Shown here in pieces: positions 53,005 through 61,462 of a stretch of DNA of 64,000 nt. This DNA is from Yoonia sp035117555. Its GTDB lineage: Bacteria > Pseudomonadota > Alphaproteobacteria > Rhodobacterales > Rhodobacteraceae. Position 1 is the first letter of the stretch. Each line of letters starts with the position of its first letter. The translations under genes and the position numbers were made by a program. The stretch spans positions 1-64,000 of the forward strand of contig NZ_JAYKPK010000005.1 in NCBI RefSeq assembly GCF_035117555.1. The letters are read 5' to 3'. The notes under the pieces were generated by a model, which had not been told where the DNA came from, searched no databases, and was given only the letters and a program-made list of their open reading frames with translations.

Positions 53005-54681
53005 TCAGAACAGGCCTTCGATCTGGCCATCGTCGTTGAGCATGATGCTTTGCGCGGCGGGCACGCGCGGCAGGCCGGGCATTGTCATGATCTCGCCACA
53101 GATCGCGACGATGAAACCGGCACCGGCGCTGAGCCTGACTTCACGCACCGGAATGGTGAAACCCGTAGGGGCGCCGCGCCATTCCGGATCGGTGGTAAAG
53201 CTGTATTGGGTTTTCGCCATGCAGATCGGCAGATGGCCGTAACCCTGCGCCTCCCATTGCTGCAACTGGTCGCGGATTTTGGCATCGGCGATGACATCGT
53301 CAGCACGGTAAATCTTACGGGCGATGGTCTGCATTTTTTCAAAAAGACCCATGTCATCTGGATAGGTCGGCGTGAAATCGGCGGCGTCTTGATCGGCAAT
53401 CCCCGCTACCAATGTCGCAAGCTCCGTGATCCCGGCAGAGCCTTGCGCCCAATGTTTGCACAAGACCGCCTGCGCGCCTTGGGTTGCGACATAGGCTTTG
53501 ACGGCGTCCACCTCGGCATCCGTGTCGGTGACGAAATGGTTGATTGCCACGACAACCGGCACGCCGAAGGATGCCATATTCGCGATATGCCGCCCCAGAT
53601 TGGCACAGCCGTCCTGCACGGCGCTGACGTTCTCTGCGCCAAGGTCAGCCTTTGCCACGCCGCCATTCATCTTCATCGCGCGCACCGTGGCGACGACCAC
53701 GACACAGGACGGCGCGATGCCCGCCTTGCGGCATTTGATATTCATGAACTTTTCAGCGCCCAGATCGGCCCCGAACCCGGCTTCGGTCACGACATAATCG
53801 GCGATTTTCAACGCGGTCGTCGTCGCGGTCACCGAATTGCAGCCATGGGCGATATTTGCGAAGGGGCCGCCATGCACAAAGGCGGGATTGTTTTCCAATG
53901 TCTGCACCAGATTGGGCTGCAAGGCATCTTTCAAAAGCACTGTCATCGCGCCCTGCGCCTGCAGATCGCGGCAAGACACTGGCGTCCTGTCATAGCGGTA
54001 AGCGACGATGATATCGCCCAGCCTTTGTTCCAGATCGGCCAGATTGCGGGCAAGGCACAGGATCGCCATGACCTCAGACGCGACGGTGATGTCAAACCCC
54101 GCCTCACGCGGGAAGCCGTTGCTGACACCGCCCAAGGATGTGGTGATCTGGCGCAGGGCGCGGTCGTTCATATCCATGACCCGCCGCCAGACAATGCGGC
54201 GGATATCGATATCCAGCGCGTTGCCCCAATAGATGTGATTGTCGATCATCGCGGCCAGCAGGTTATGCGCGGATGTGATCGCGTGGAAATCACCAGTGAA
54301 ATGCAGGTTCATGTCTTCCATCGGCACGACCTGCGCATGGCCGCCACCCGCTGCGCCACCCTTCATCCCGAAACAGGGACCGAGCGAGGCCTCGCGGATA
54401 CAGACCACCGCCTTTTTGCCAATCGCATTCAGGCCGTCGCCCAGACCCACAGTGGTCGTGGTCTTGCCCTCGCCCGCAGGCGTCGGGTTGATCGCGGTGA
54501 CAAGGATCAGCTTGCCATCGGGGCGATCCTGCACGGAATCGATCAACCGCTGGCTGACCTTGGCCTTGTCATGGCCATAGGGGACCAGATCGGCGGCATC
54601 GATGCCCAGTTTGGCACCGATGTCCTGAATGGGCAGTGTTGTTGCGGCGCGCGCAATCGCGATATCGGAAAGAACTGTCAT
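53005..54681 (-). CDS. fhs: formate-tetrahydrofolate ligase
   Basis: 558 aa from the ATG at 54681 (AAGGCGG upstream); the frame stays open into the preceding MOSC gene but without support. It makes 10-formyl-THF from formate, THF and ATP. The P-loop NPTPAGEGKTTT is complete, and ASLGPCFGMKGGAAGGG and the PVVVAINHF region are typical. It lies 10 bases behind the MOSC gene and ahead of chorismate mutase and folD. Confidence 0.96.
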   Translation of the reverse strand: MTVLSDIAIARAATTLPIQDIGAKLGIDAADLVPYGHDKAKVSQRLIDSVQDRPDGKLILVTAINPTPAGEGKTTTTVGLGDGLNAIGKKAVVCIREASLGPCFGMKGGAAGGGHAQVVPMEDMNLHFTGDFHAITSAHNLLAAMIDNHIYWGNALDIDIRRIVWRRVMDMNDRALRQITTSLGGVSNGFPREAGFDITVASEVMAILCLARNLADLEQRLGDIIVAYRYDRTPVSCRDLQAQGAMTVLLKDALQPNLVQTLENNPAFVHGGPFANIAHGCNSVTATTTALKIADYVVTEAGFGADLGAEKFMNIKCRKAGIAPSCVVVVATVRAMKMNGGVAKADLGAENVSAVQDGCANLGRHIANMASFGVPVVVAINHFVTDTDAEVDAVKAYVATQGAQAVLCKHWAQGSAGITELATLVAGIADQDAADFTPTYPDDMGLFEKMQTIARKIYRADDVIADAKIRDQLQQWEAQGYGHLPICMAKTQYSFTTDPEWRGAPTGFTIPVREVRLSAGAGFIVAICGEIMTMPGLPRVPAAQSIMLNDDGQIEGLF

Positions 54682-54691
54682 ATTATCCGCC

Positions 54692-55270
54692 TTAGGCCTG
54701 CCAGCCGCGCTGGCCCGGCACATGCAGGATGACCGGATCGCCGAGCCGGACGACGCCTTCGCGTTCGACCCAGGCGGTGACGCCGCGTTTGCCTTTGGCG
54801 GCGGCTTTGAATTTGTCACCGGCGCTAGGGTGATCGGCGTTGATCACCTTGGCGGGCAGATGGCAGGGCTGGTTTTCCATATCCACCACGATCACCGATC
54901 CATCCGCGAATTGCAGACGCGAGGATGGCGGCAGATGGGTGAAATCGGGGATACCACGGACAACAAGCGAGGCCCCGGCATAGGCCGGATCAAGCTGGTC
55001 GAGGCCGCAATCGGCAGCGATTTCGGCCAGTTCTTCCTCCGACATCACGCAAAGCTGGCGGACATTGCGAATCTCGGTGCCGCGTTTGTGCTGGCTGATC
55101 ACGCGGGAACAGGATCGCCGGGTCAGGCCGCCATGCGCCTCGCCCGGGATACCGGCATAGGTCAGCGCGGCCTCTGTCATAGCTTCTGAGCGCAAGGATG
55201 CATCGCGGTCCGGGACCATGCCCAGCCAGACAACTTCACCTACAATATCCGTCTTTATCAATGCTGGCAT
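54692..55270 (-). CDS. MOSC domain protein
   Basis: 192 aa. MOSC domain, the molybdenum-cofactor-sulfurase C-terminal fold, with the conserved cysteine in DMENQPC (about residue 134) and the GDPVILHV end. Proteins of this kind bind Moco or transfer sulfur; the partner is unknown. It starts the minus-strand group MOSC-fhs-chorismate mutase-folD. The 130 bases before it contain two hairpins and a repeat element belonging to ftsH. Confidence 0.85.
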   Translation of the reverse strand: MPALIKTDIVGEVVWLGMVPDRDASLRSEAMTEAALTYAGIPGEAHGGLTRRSCSRVISQHKRGTEIRNVRQLCVMSEEELAEIAADCGLDQLDPAYAGASLVVRGIPDFTHLPPSSRLQFADGSVIVVDMENQPCHLPAKVINADHPSAGDKFKAAAKGKRGVTAWVEREGVVRLGDPVILHVPGQRGWQA

Positions 55271-55301
55271 GCTGCCCCCTTACTCAAGCGGGACTCAGCC
55301 C

Positions 55302-55334
55302 CATCTTCCGAGGAAAAGTATCCCCGCCGGAGGC
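55302..55334 (-). repeat. 3'-end repeat element, copy A4
   Basis: On the minus strand: GCCTCCGGCGGGGATACTTTT then CCTCGGAAGATG. It lies downstream of ftsH behind two hairpins, in the orientation of ftsH, about 30 bases before the start of the MOSC gene. Confidence 0.75.
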
Positions 55335-55336
55335 AT

Positions 55337-55355
55337 CCTGTTCCAAAGGAACAGG
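55337..55355 (-). repeat. hairpin adjoining repeat A4
   Basis: Perfect 8-bp stem CCTGTTCC/GGAACAGG with a 3-base loop, 2 bases from the A4 core. It has the same geometry as the hairpin next to the A3 copy (51704-51722) but a different sequence. Confidence 0.6.
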
Positions 55356-55365
55356 AGCTGCAACG

Positions 55366-55394
55366 AAAAACGCCGCCCCAAGGGGGCGGCGTTT
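55366..55394 (-). terminator. rho-independent terminator of ftsH
   Basis: On the minus strand a 12-bp stem AAACGCCGCCCC/GGGGCGGCGTTT with a 3-base loop, followed by TT, 7 bases after the ftsH stop codon. A textbook intrinsic terminator. Confidence 0.85.
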
Positions 55395-55400
55395 GATCCA

Positions 55401-57314
55401 TCACACGGAAGGTTCCGGTTCCATCCCGCCATCGGGTTCGCGGGGTTTCTTGGGCTTGGTCTTCGGAATTGCAGTCACAGAGGACCCGGCAGATGGCGGC
55501 GTGTCGTCCTTGTCGTCGGACACATGCGGCGACAGCCCTGCAATCACGCGCTTGATCTCTTCGCCGGTCAGCGTTTCATATTCGAGCAGGCCTTGGGCCA
55601 GACGCTCGAATTCTTCGCGCTTTTCGGTGATGATCTTATGGGCCAGGTCATAGCCATCCTGAATGAACTTGCGCACTTCTTCTTCGATCAGGACCTTGGT
55701 GTCAGCCGAAACCGACAGACCGGCGGTATTGCCCTGATAGCCTTCATGCGCCTCGGCATAGTCGATGTTGCCGATCTTGTCCGACATGCCCCAGCGCAAA
55801 ACCATCGCGCGCGCCAGTTGGCTGGCCTGCTGGATATCACCGGCGGGGCCGTTGCTGACCGAATCGGGGCCGTATTTGATGATCTCGGCCGCCTTGCCCG
55901 CCATCGTCATCGCGAGCCGCTGGTGGCATTCGTCTTTGAACATATTCAGACGGTCGATTTCCGGCAGGCTCATCACCATGCCAAGCGCACCACCGCGCGG
56001 AATGATCGTGGCCTTATAGACCGGGTCACATTTCGGCAAGGTGATGCCGACGATGGCATGGCCAGCCTCGTGATAGGCGGTCATTTCTTTCTGCTCGGCA
56101 GTCATGACCATCGAGCGGCGTTCCGCACCCATCATCACCTTGTCCTTGGCGGATTCGAAATCCACCATGGTGACGAAGCGGCGACCGACGCGGGCGGCCA
56201 TCAAGGCAGCCTCGTTCACCAGATTCGCGAGATCCGCACCGGAAAAGCCGGGCGAGCCACGCGCGATGATGCGCAGATCGACATCAGGACCAAGCGGGAT
56301 CTTGCGCGCATGGACGCCCAAAATCTTTTCGCGGCCTTTGATATCGGGGTTCGGCACGGTGACCTGGCGGTCAAAACGACCGGGGCGCAGCAAGGCCGGG
56401 TCAAGCACGTCACGGCGGTTGGTGGCCGCGACGATGATCACGCCTTCATTCGCTTCAAACCCGTCCATTTCGACCAGCAGCTGGTTCAGCGTCTGTTCGC
56501 GTTCATCATTGCCACCGCCGATACCGACACCACGGGCGCGGCCCACGGCGTCAATTTCGTCGATGAAGACAATGCAGGGCGCATTCTTTTTCGCCTGTTC
56601 GAACATATCACGCACACGGGAGGCACCAACACCGACGAACATTTCGACAAAGTCAGAGCCAGAGATGGTGAAGAAGGGCACGCCAGCCTCGCCCGCAATC
56701 GCGCGCGCGAGCAGCGTTTTACCGGTGCCGGGAGGGCCGACGAGCAGCGCACCTTTCGGGATCTTGCCGCCAAGGCGGCTGAATTTCTGCGGATTGCGCA
56801 GGAATTCGACGATCTCTTCCAGCTCTTCCTTGGCTTCATCAATGCCGGCGACATCGTCAAAGGTGACGCGGCCCGATTTCTCGGTCAACAGTTTGGCCTT
56901 GGATTTGCCAAATCCCATCGCCCCGCCTTTGCCGCCGCCCTGCATCCGGTTCATGAAATAGATCCAGACGCCGATCAGCAGCACGAAGGGCAGCAGGCTC
57001 AGGATGAAGGATTGGAAAACCGAGGTTTCCTGGCTGCGTGCTTCAAACGGCACATTGGCGCCGATCAGCAGATTGGTGATTTCGGCGTCGGATGGCGCGA
57101 TGGTCGTATAGTTACGCCCACCTTCGGCGTAGCGCACTTGTTCGCCATCGATGACGGCGTCCGAGACGCGCCCGGCCTGCACAGCTTCGACGAAAGTCGA
57201 ATAGCTGCGGCTGTCGCCACCGGTAGCACCCTGCGGGCTGCTGAATAAATTGAATAAGGCCAGGACCATCAAGAACATGACGACCCAAAAGACCATGTTA
57301 CGTGCGTTACCCAA
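55401..57314 (-). CDS. ftsH: ATP-dependent zinc metalloprotease FtsH
   Basis: 637 aa. Two membrane helices (about 5-25 and 100-121) flank a periplasmic loop. The AAA domain has Walker A GPPGTGKT at 193-200, Walker B VFIDEIDAVG and the second region of homology (ATNRRDVLDPALLRPGRFD in part). The zinc motif is HEAGH at 415-419. It degrades misassembled membrane proteins and regulators such as LpxC in the inner membrane. It follows tilS by 108 bases. The C-terminal tail is rich in Pro, Lys and acidic residues. Confidence 0.97.
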   Translation of the reverse strand: MGNARNMVFWVVMFLMVLALFNLFSSPQGATGGDSRSYSTFVEAVQAGRVSDAVIDGEQVRYAEGGRNYTTIAPSDAEITNLLIGANVPFEARSQETSVFQSFILSLLPFVLLIGVWIYFMNRMQGGGKGGAMGFGKSKAKLLTEKSGRVTFDDVAGIDEAKEELEEIVEFLRNPQKFSRLGGKIPKGALLVGPPGTGKTLLARAIAGEAGVPFFTISGSDFVEMFVGVGASRVRDMFEQAKKNAPCIVFIDEIDAVGRARGVGIGGGNDEREQTLNQLLVEMDGFEANEGVIIVAATNRRDVLDPALLRPGRFDRQVTVPNPDIKGREKILGVHARKIPLGPDVDLRIIARGSPGFSGADLANLVNEAALMAARVGRRFVTMVDFESAKDKVMMGAERRSMVMTAEQKEMTAYHEAGHAIVGITLPKCDPVYKATIIPRGGALGMVMSLPEIDRLNMFKDECHQRLAMTMAGKAAEIIKYGPDSVSNGPAGDIQQASQLARAMVLRWGMSDKIGNIDYAEAHEGYQGNTAGLSVSADTKVLIEEEVRKFIQDGYDLAHKIITEKREEFERLAQGLLEYETLTGEEIKRVIAGLSPHVSDDKDDTPPSAGSSVTAIPKTKPKKPREPDGGMEPEPSV

Positions 57315-57422
57315 GGGGGACTCCTATCACATCGTCAAACAGGCGACCAAAACGTGCCTGTGTGGTTACCTATAGAATAGGCACAAAACCCCGATCTTCA
57401 ATGCGCAAACGGGGCTGCGGGC

Positions 57423-58616
57423 CTATTCCGCGACAATCTGCGCGATCCATCCGGTACCAAAGCCCGCCAAAGGGGCGCAAATCAGCCGATCCCCCTGCCA
57501 GACAGCGGGTGTCACCTGCATTGACGCATATGGCAGGCCGGTCATACGCCAGTCAGGACAGGTGTCGACCCCCACCCCCAATGCGCGGATCAGCAGGTCT
57601 GGATGATGCGGGCCGGACAGACGCCAGCGTCCATCCCAAAGACCAGTCGTGGCGGTGATGTGATCTTTCACAGCTGCCAATTCACGGCCGATGCGCAGGA
57701 CGGGGCCGTCAAAGCTGAACACACAGCCCGCCAAGGTTGTCGCCTGCCCCTTTCGCAGCATCTCCATCAGACGATCCTGCTCCGCACGGCGCGGCGGGAT
57801 CAGGCCGCGATTGACCTGTCCCATGGCGGTCAGGACCAATCTGCGCGCCTCTTCCCCGGACAGATCGGACAGCGGCAAAGTGATCAGCATATCGCCATGC
57901 TGGCGCAGCAGATATGGGACAAGATCGTTGGTCTGTCGTTCCAGCGCCCTTGCCGCAGCCGCCATATGCTGTGCGACCTGCCCCAGCGCTTGCGGCGTCA
58001 GGCCGAGGCGCGACAGCATATCTGCCGCTTGTCTGATGCGGATCCGCTCATAAGCGGGGTCGTCATTGCTGGGATCATCGCACCAGATATGATTGGCCGT
58101 TTTCAGATAGATGCGCAGCTCTGCCCGCGTGACCTGCAACAAGGGGCGATGAAAGCGCAGACCGAACTTTTCAGTGACGGCCGCCATGCCCGACAGCCCG
58201 TCCACCCCGGCACCGCGCGCCAGCGCCATGATCAGCGTTTCCGCCTGATCATCGGCGGTATGGCCAAGCGCGATATCGGCAATGCCTGCCGCCTGCGCCC
58301 AATCTGCGATCAGGCGATAGCGGGCGTCGCGCGCCTTGGCCTGCAGATTGCCATGGCCGTCCCAGCCGTGCCAGCGCAGCACCTGATGCGGCATCCCGTA
58401 GCTGGCACAGATATCCGCCACGATGGCGCATTCATCCACCGCAGCCGCGCGCAATCCGTGATCGACCGAGGCAACGCTGATATTGCCATCAAGAGCGGCC
58501 ACCAGATGCAGCAAGGCGACCGAATCACCCCCGCCCGAAACGGCGAGCCCGACTGGAATCTGGCTTTTGATCAGATCGATAAAGGCAGGCGCCAGTTGCG
58601 GCAGTGCTACTGGCAT
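57423..58616 (-). CDS. tilS: tRNA(Ile)-lysidine synthetase
   Basis: 397 aa. It modifies C34 of the CAU-anticodon isoleucine tRNA to lysidine. N-type ATP pyrophosphatase loop SGGGDS at 27-32, then GHTADDQAET (about 118-127), typical of TilS; a C-terminal domain follows. It begins 10 bases inside the end of ybgF, so it is made with the Tol-Pal genes, as in other alphaproteobacteria. Confidence 0.94.
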   Translation of the reverse strand: MPVALPQLAPAFIDLIKSQIPVGLAVSGGGDSVALLHLVAALDGNISVASVDHGLRAAAVDECAIVADICASYGMPHQVLRWHGWDGHGNLQAKARDARYRLIADWAQAAGIADIALGHTADDQAETLIMALARGAGVDGLSGMAAVTEKFGLRFHRPLLQVTRAELRIYLKTANHIWCDDPSNDDPAYERIRIRQAADMLSRLGLTPQALGQVAQHMAAAARALERQTNDLVPYLLRQHGDMLITLPLSDLSGEEARRLVLTAMGQVNRGLIPPRRAEQDRLMEMLRKGQATTLAGCVFSFDGPVLRIGRELAAVKDHITATTGLWDGRWRLSGPHHPDLLIRALGVGVDTCPDWRMTGLPYASMQVTPAVWQGDRLICAPLAGFGTGWIAQIVAE

Positions 58617-59428
58617 CCCAGATTTTGCATTGCCGTCTGGGCGCTGGCGACAGCCGGGGTGCCAGGGAAACGCACGTCCACTTCTGCCAGTGTCAGGCAG
58701 GCATCCTGCGTCTGGCCAATGGCCCCCAAGGCGGCGCCCAGTTTATATAAAGCCTCTGGCGCTTGGTCACCGGCGGGATCGGCGGAAAAGGATTCCAGAT
58801 AGGCCCGCGCCGCACTGGTGTTTTCGCCCAGACCTTCCAAAGCTTCGCCGCGGATGAAGGCGGCCTGCGGCGCTAACGGGCTTCCCGGGTAGGACGCGCC
58901 AAAGGTCGATAGCTGGTCAACGGCGCCGCGAAAGTCACCGCTGGCGAGCGCCTCCTGCGCCCGCCGGATATCGTCCTGTTCGCCGACCGCAACGGCAGGG
59001 CCGCTGGTCGTGGGTGAAGGGATGGCCGATGGCACGGTCGCGGAATTATCGACGCCGCCCAAGGACGGTGTCTCGCCCAGATTGGCGATGTCGCAGCCGG
59101 GTTCCAGTTCGCACAGCCGGAATTCCAGATCACCGATCCGGTTGGTGCCATCCACGGTGATCCGGTTGACGCGGAATTCCAGCTCTTCAGCCTTTGACGT
59201 CAGGCGCTGCAATTCAGTCTCGATCGTGTTCAGACGGTCCAGCGGCGTTGCCCCGGCCACGCCCTGCGACAACGCGCCGGTGGTCGACAGTTCCGACCGC
59301 AGATCCTGCACATCGACATAAAGTGCGGTCAATTGCTGGCGGATATCGGCCAGAGTTTCGTCCTGTGCCACCGCTGGCAGCGGTGCGCACAGGACAGCGC
59401 AGATCAAAAAGGCACGGTGCAACATCAC
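58607..59428 (-). CDS. ybgF: Tol-Pal system protein YbgF (CpoB)
   Basis: 273 aa. Signal peptide (about 1-21, PAVAQ), a short coiled coil (about 24-90), a Ser/Pro linker, then three TPR repeats (about 150-270) with the ALASGDFRGAVDQL and YKLGAALGAIGQ repeats. In E. coli the protein coordinates peptidoglycan synthesis with outer-membrane constriction through TolA. It comes 19 bases after pal. Confidence 0.92.
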   Translation of the reverse strand: MMLHRAFLICAVLCAPLPAVAQDETLADIRQQLTALYVDVQDLRSELSTTGALSQGVAGATPLDRLNTIETELQRLTSKAEELEFRVNRITVDGTNRIGDLEFRLCELEPGCDIANLGETPSLGGVDNSATVPSAIPSPTTSGPAVAVGEQDDIRRAQEALASGDFRGAVDQLSTFGASYPGSPLAPQAAFIRGEALEGLGENTSAARAYLESFSADPAGDQAPEALYKLGAALGAIGQTQDACLTLAEVDVRFPGTPAVASAQTAMQNLGCQ

Positions 59429-59446
59429 TGGTTCCCGTAATTTGGG

Positions 59447-59986
59447 TTAGCTGGTCATGGCCGAGAAGGACAGAACCGTCACGGCGCGGCGGTTTTGCGA
59501 ATAGCAGCTTTCGTTTGAACAGACCTCAATCGGGCGCTCTTTGCCATAGCTGGTCACTTCCAGCCGCGACGAAGGCACGCCGCGCGACACGAGGTATTCG
59601 CGCACCGCATTGGCACGGCGGAACCCAAGCGCGAGGTTGTATTCGCGTGTGCCTTGTTCATCGGCATGGCCTTCGATCACAGCGCGGTAATCGGCATTGG
59701 TCAGCAACCATTGTGCCTGACCGTCAAGGATCGTGCGGCCTTCGGGCGTGATGCTGGACTGGTCCACCACGAACAGGACGCGGTCACCGATGGTCTGGCT
59801 GAAAAATTGCGGGCTGGTTGGATCGCTGGCCGAGCCGGGCACACCGGCACCGGCACCAAACCCATCAGCCCCGGCCCCACCGGCCCCGCCTGCGCCACCG
59901 GCACCAGCGCCGAAACGGTTTGGGTTGGTGCAGGCTGCGGTGGCCAGCACCAAAAGCAAAACGGTCGCTTTTGTCATCATTTTCAT
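59447..59986 (-). CDS. pal: peptidoglycan-associated lipoprotein Pal
   Basis: 179 aa from the ATG at 59986 (AGGA upstream). Lipobox LATAAC near residue 19, then a glycine-rich linker (about 25-50, with AGGAGG repeats) and the OmpA-like domain with FVVDQSSI, EGHADEQGTREYN and NRRAVT. It anchors the outer membrane to peptidoglycan and binds TolB. Confidence 0.95.
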   Translation of the reverse strand: MKMMTKATVLLLVLATAACTNPNRFGAGAGGAGGAGGAGADGFGAGAGVPGSASDPTSPQFFSQTIGDRVLFVVDQSSITPEGRTILDGQAQWLLTNADYRAVIEGHADEQGTREYNLALGFRRANAVREYLVSRGVPSSRLEVTSYGKERPIEVCSNESCYSQNRRAVTVLSFSAMTS

Positions 59987-60055
59987 CGGGTGATCCTGTT
60001 TATCTGCGTATTTGCGCCAGTGTAGCATGGCGGTGAAAGTCTGGAAACGGCAAGG

Positions 60056-61369
60056 TTACGGCTGCAACGGACCCCATGACGGATCGGAGGCCGCGCTTTG
60101 GATCGGGACGGCGCGCAGATTGCGGCCAGAAATATCGACAGAATAAAGCGAGCTTGCCCCGTCCGCGCCTTGGGTTTCGCGGGTGAACATGATCACCCGG
60201 CCATTGGGCGACCATGTCGGGCTCTCATCCAAGAAGGACGAGGTCAGCAAACGTTCTTCCGACCCATCGGTGCGCATCACGCCGATGTGGAACCGGCCTG
60301 CATTCTGTTTGGTAAACGCCACCAGATCGCCGCGTGGTGACCAGACGGGTGTGGAATAGCGCCCTTCACCGAAGGAAATCCGGCGCGCTTCACCGCCCGA
60401 AGATGCCATGATGTAAAGTTGCTGGCTGCCGGAACGGTCGCTTTCGAACACGATCTGCGATCCATCGGGCGACAGGCTGGGCGCTGTGTCAATCGATGGC
60501 GTCGCAGTCAGGCGGACATGCTGGCCGCTGGACAGATCGGTGCGATAGATATCGGTCGTGCCGCCATTCGAGAGGCTATAGATCACCTGCCGCCCATCAC
60601 GCGAAAACCGGGGGCTGAAGGACATTTCACCCGGTGCCGTCGCGATCTGGCGGCGGCCCACGTTGGACACATCCAGCAGGTTGATACGCGGGAAACCTGA
60701 TTCGAAGCTGGTATAAAGCACCTGATCGCCGCGTGGCGAGAACCGTGGTGCAAGCACGATGCTGCTGCTGTCGGTCAGAAACTGCACATTGGCGCCATCA
60801 TAATCCATGATCGCGAGGCGCTTGAGCCGGTTATCCTTTGGCCCGCTTTCCGCGACAAAGACGACTCGGCTGTCGAAATAGCCACCTTCGCCGGTGATCC
60901 GGCTGTAAACGGCGTCTGCCACTTTATGGCCCATACGGCGCCAGCCGGCGGTGGTGCCGGCAAATTGCAGACCACTGCCCAGTTCCTGCCCGGAAAACAC
61001 ATCGAAGAGACGGAATTTCACATTGACCTGATCACCATTGACGCTGACCGCGCCGGTGACCAAGGCCTGTGCATTGACGGCGCGCCAATCGGCAAAGGCC
61101 ACCGGCTGCGCGAAAGAGCTGACCTGCGCGATGAAGGCATTGGCAGGCACTTCGCGGAACAGGCCGGTGCCAGCGAGATCCTGCGCCACCAGCCGGGTGA
61201 TATCGGCGGCCAACTGGCCGGATTGCGCATTCTCGGCCTCAAAGCTGGGCGCGGCGAAAGTGATCGGCTCGATCACCCCATCGGTAATCGTCAGCCGCAA
61301 CGGGCCGCCCTGCGCCAAAGCCGGACCCGCCAGCATCAGCGTGATCAGCAACGTCAAAAGTCTTTTCAT
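60056..61369 (-). CDS. tolB: Tol-Pal system translocation protein TolB
   Basis: 437 aa from the ATG at 61369. Signal peptide (MKRLLTLLITLMLAGPALAQ in part), an N-terminal D1 domain (about 22-155) and a six-bladed beta-propeller with repeated FSPRGDQV, PRFSRDGRQV and SPDGSQIVFESDR blades. Periplasmic partner of Pal and TolA. A perfect 18-bp palindrome lies in the gap to tolA. Confidence 0.95.
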   Translation of the reverse strand: MKRLLTLLITLMLAGPALAQGGPLRLTITDGVIEPITFAAPSFEAENAQSGQLAADITRLVAQDLAGTGLFREVPANAFIAQVSSFAQPVAFADWRAVNAQALVTGAVSVNGDQVNVKFRLFDVFSGQELGSGLQFAGTTAGWRRMGHKVADAVYSRITGEGGYFDSRVVFVAESGPKDNRLKRLAIMDYDGANVQFLTDSSSIVLAPRFSPRGDQVLYTSFESGFPRINLLDVSNVGRRQIATAPGEMSFSPRFSRDGRQVIYSLSNGGTTDIYRTDLSSGQHVRLTATPSIDTAPSLSPDGSQIVFESDRSGSQQLYIMASSGGEARRISFGEGRYSTPVWSPRGDLVAFTKQNAGRFHIGVMRTDGSEERLLTSSFLDESPTWSPNGRVIMFTRETQGADGASSLYSVDISGRNLRAVPIQSAASDPSWGPLQP

Positions 61370-61431
61370 CTTCTCTGCCTCTTTCGCTACCGGGCGTGGC
61401 ACCCTGCAAGCTTCATTCATCTGCGCGTTGT

Positions 61432-61449
61432 GTGACGCTATAGCGTCAC
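61432..61449. repeat. palindrome between tolA and tolB
   Basis: GTGACGCTA followed directly by TAGCGTCAC, a perfect 18-bp palindrome, 13 bases past the tolA stop on the minus strand. It could be a hairpin tuning the ratio of tolA to tolB, or an operator. Confidence 0.5.
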
Positions 61450-61462
61450 CCACACCTGTTTG

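Noticed and set aside
52834..54732. Long plus-strand open frame opposite fhs
   Set aside because: Antisense shadow of a certain gene; no own ribosome site or family.
55218..57248. Long plus-strand open frame opposite ftsH
   Set aside because: High-GC codon bias keeps the antisense frame open; the composition (His, Asp, Arg, Gln rich) is typical of a shadow and ftsH is certain.
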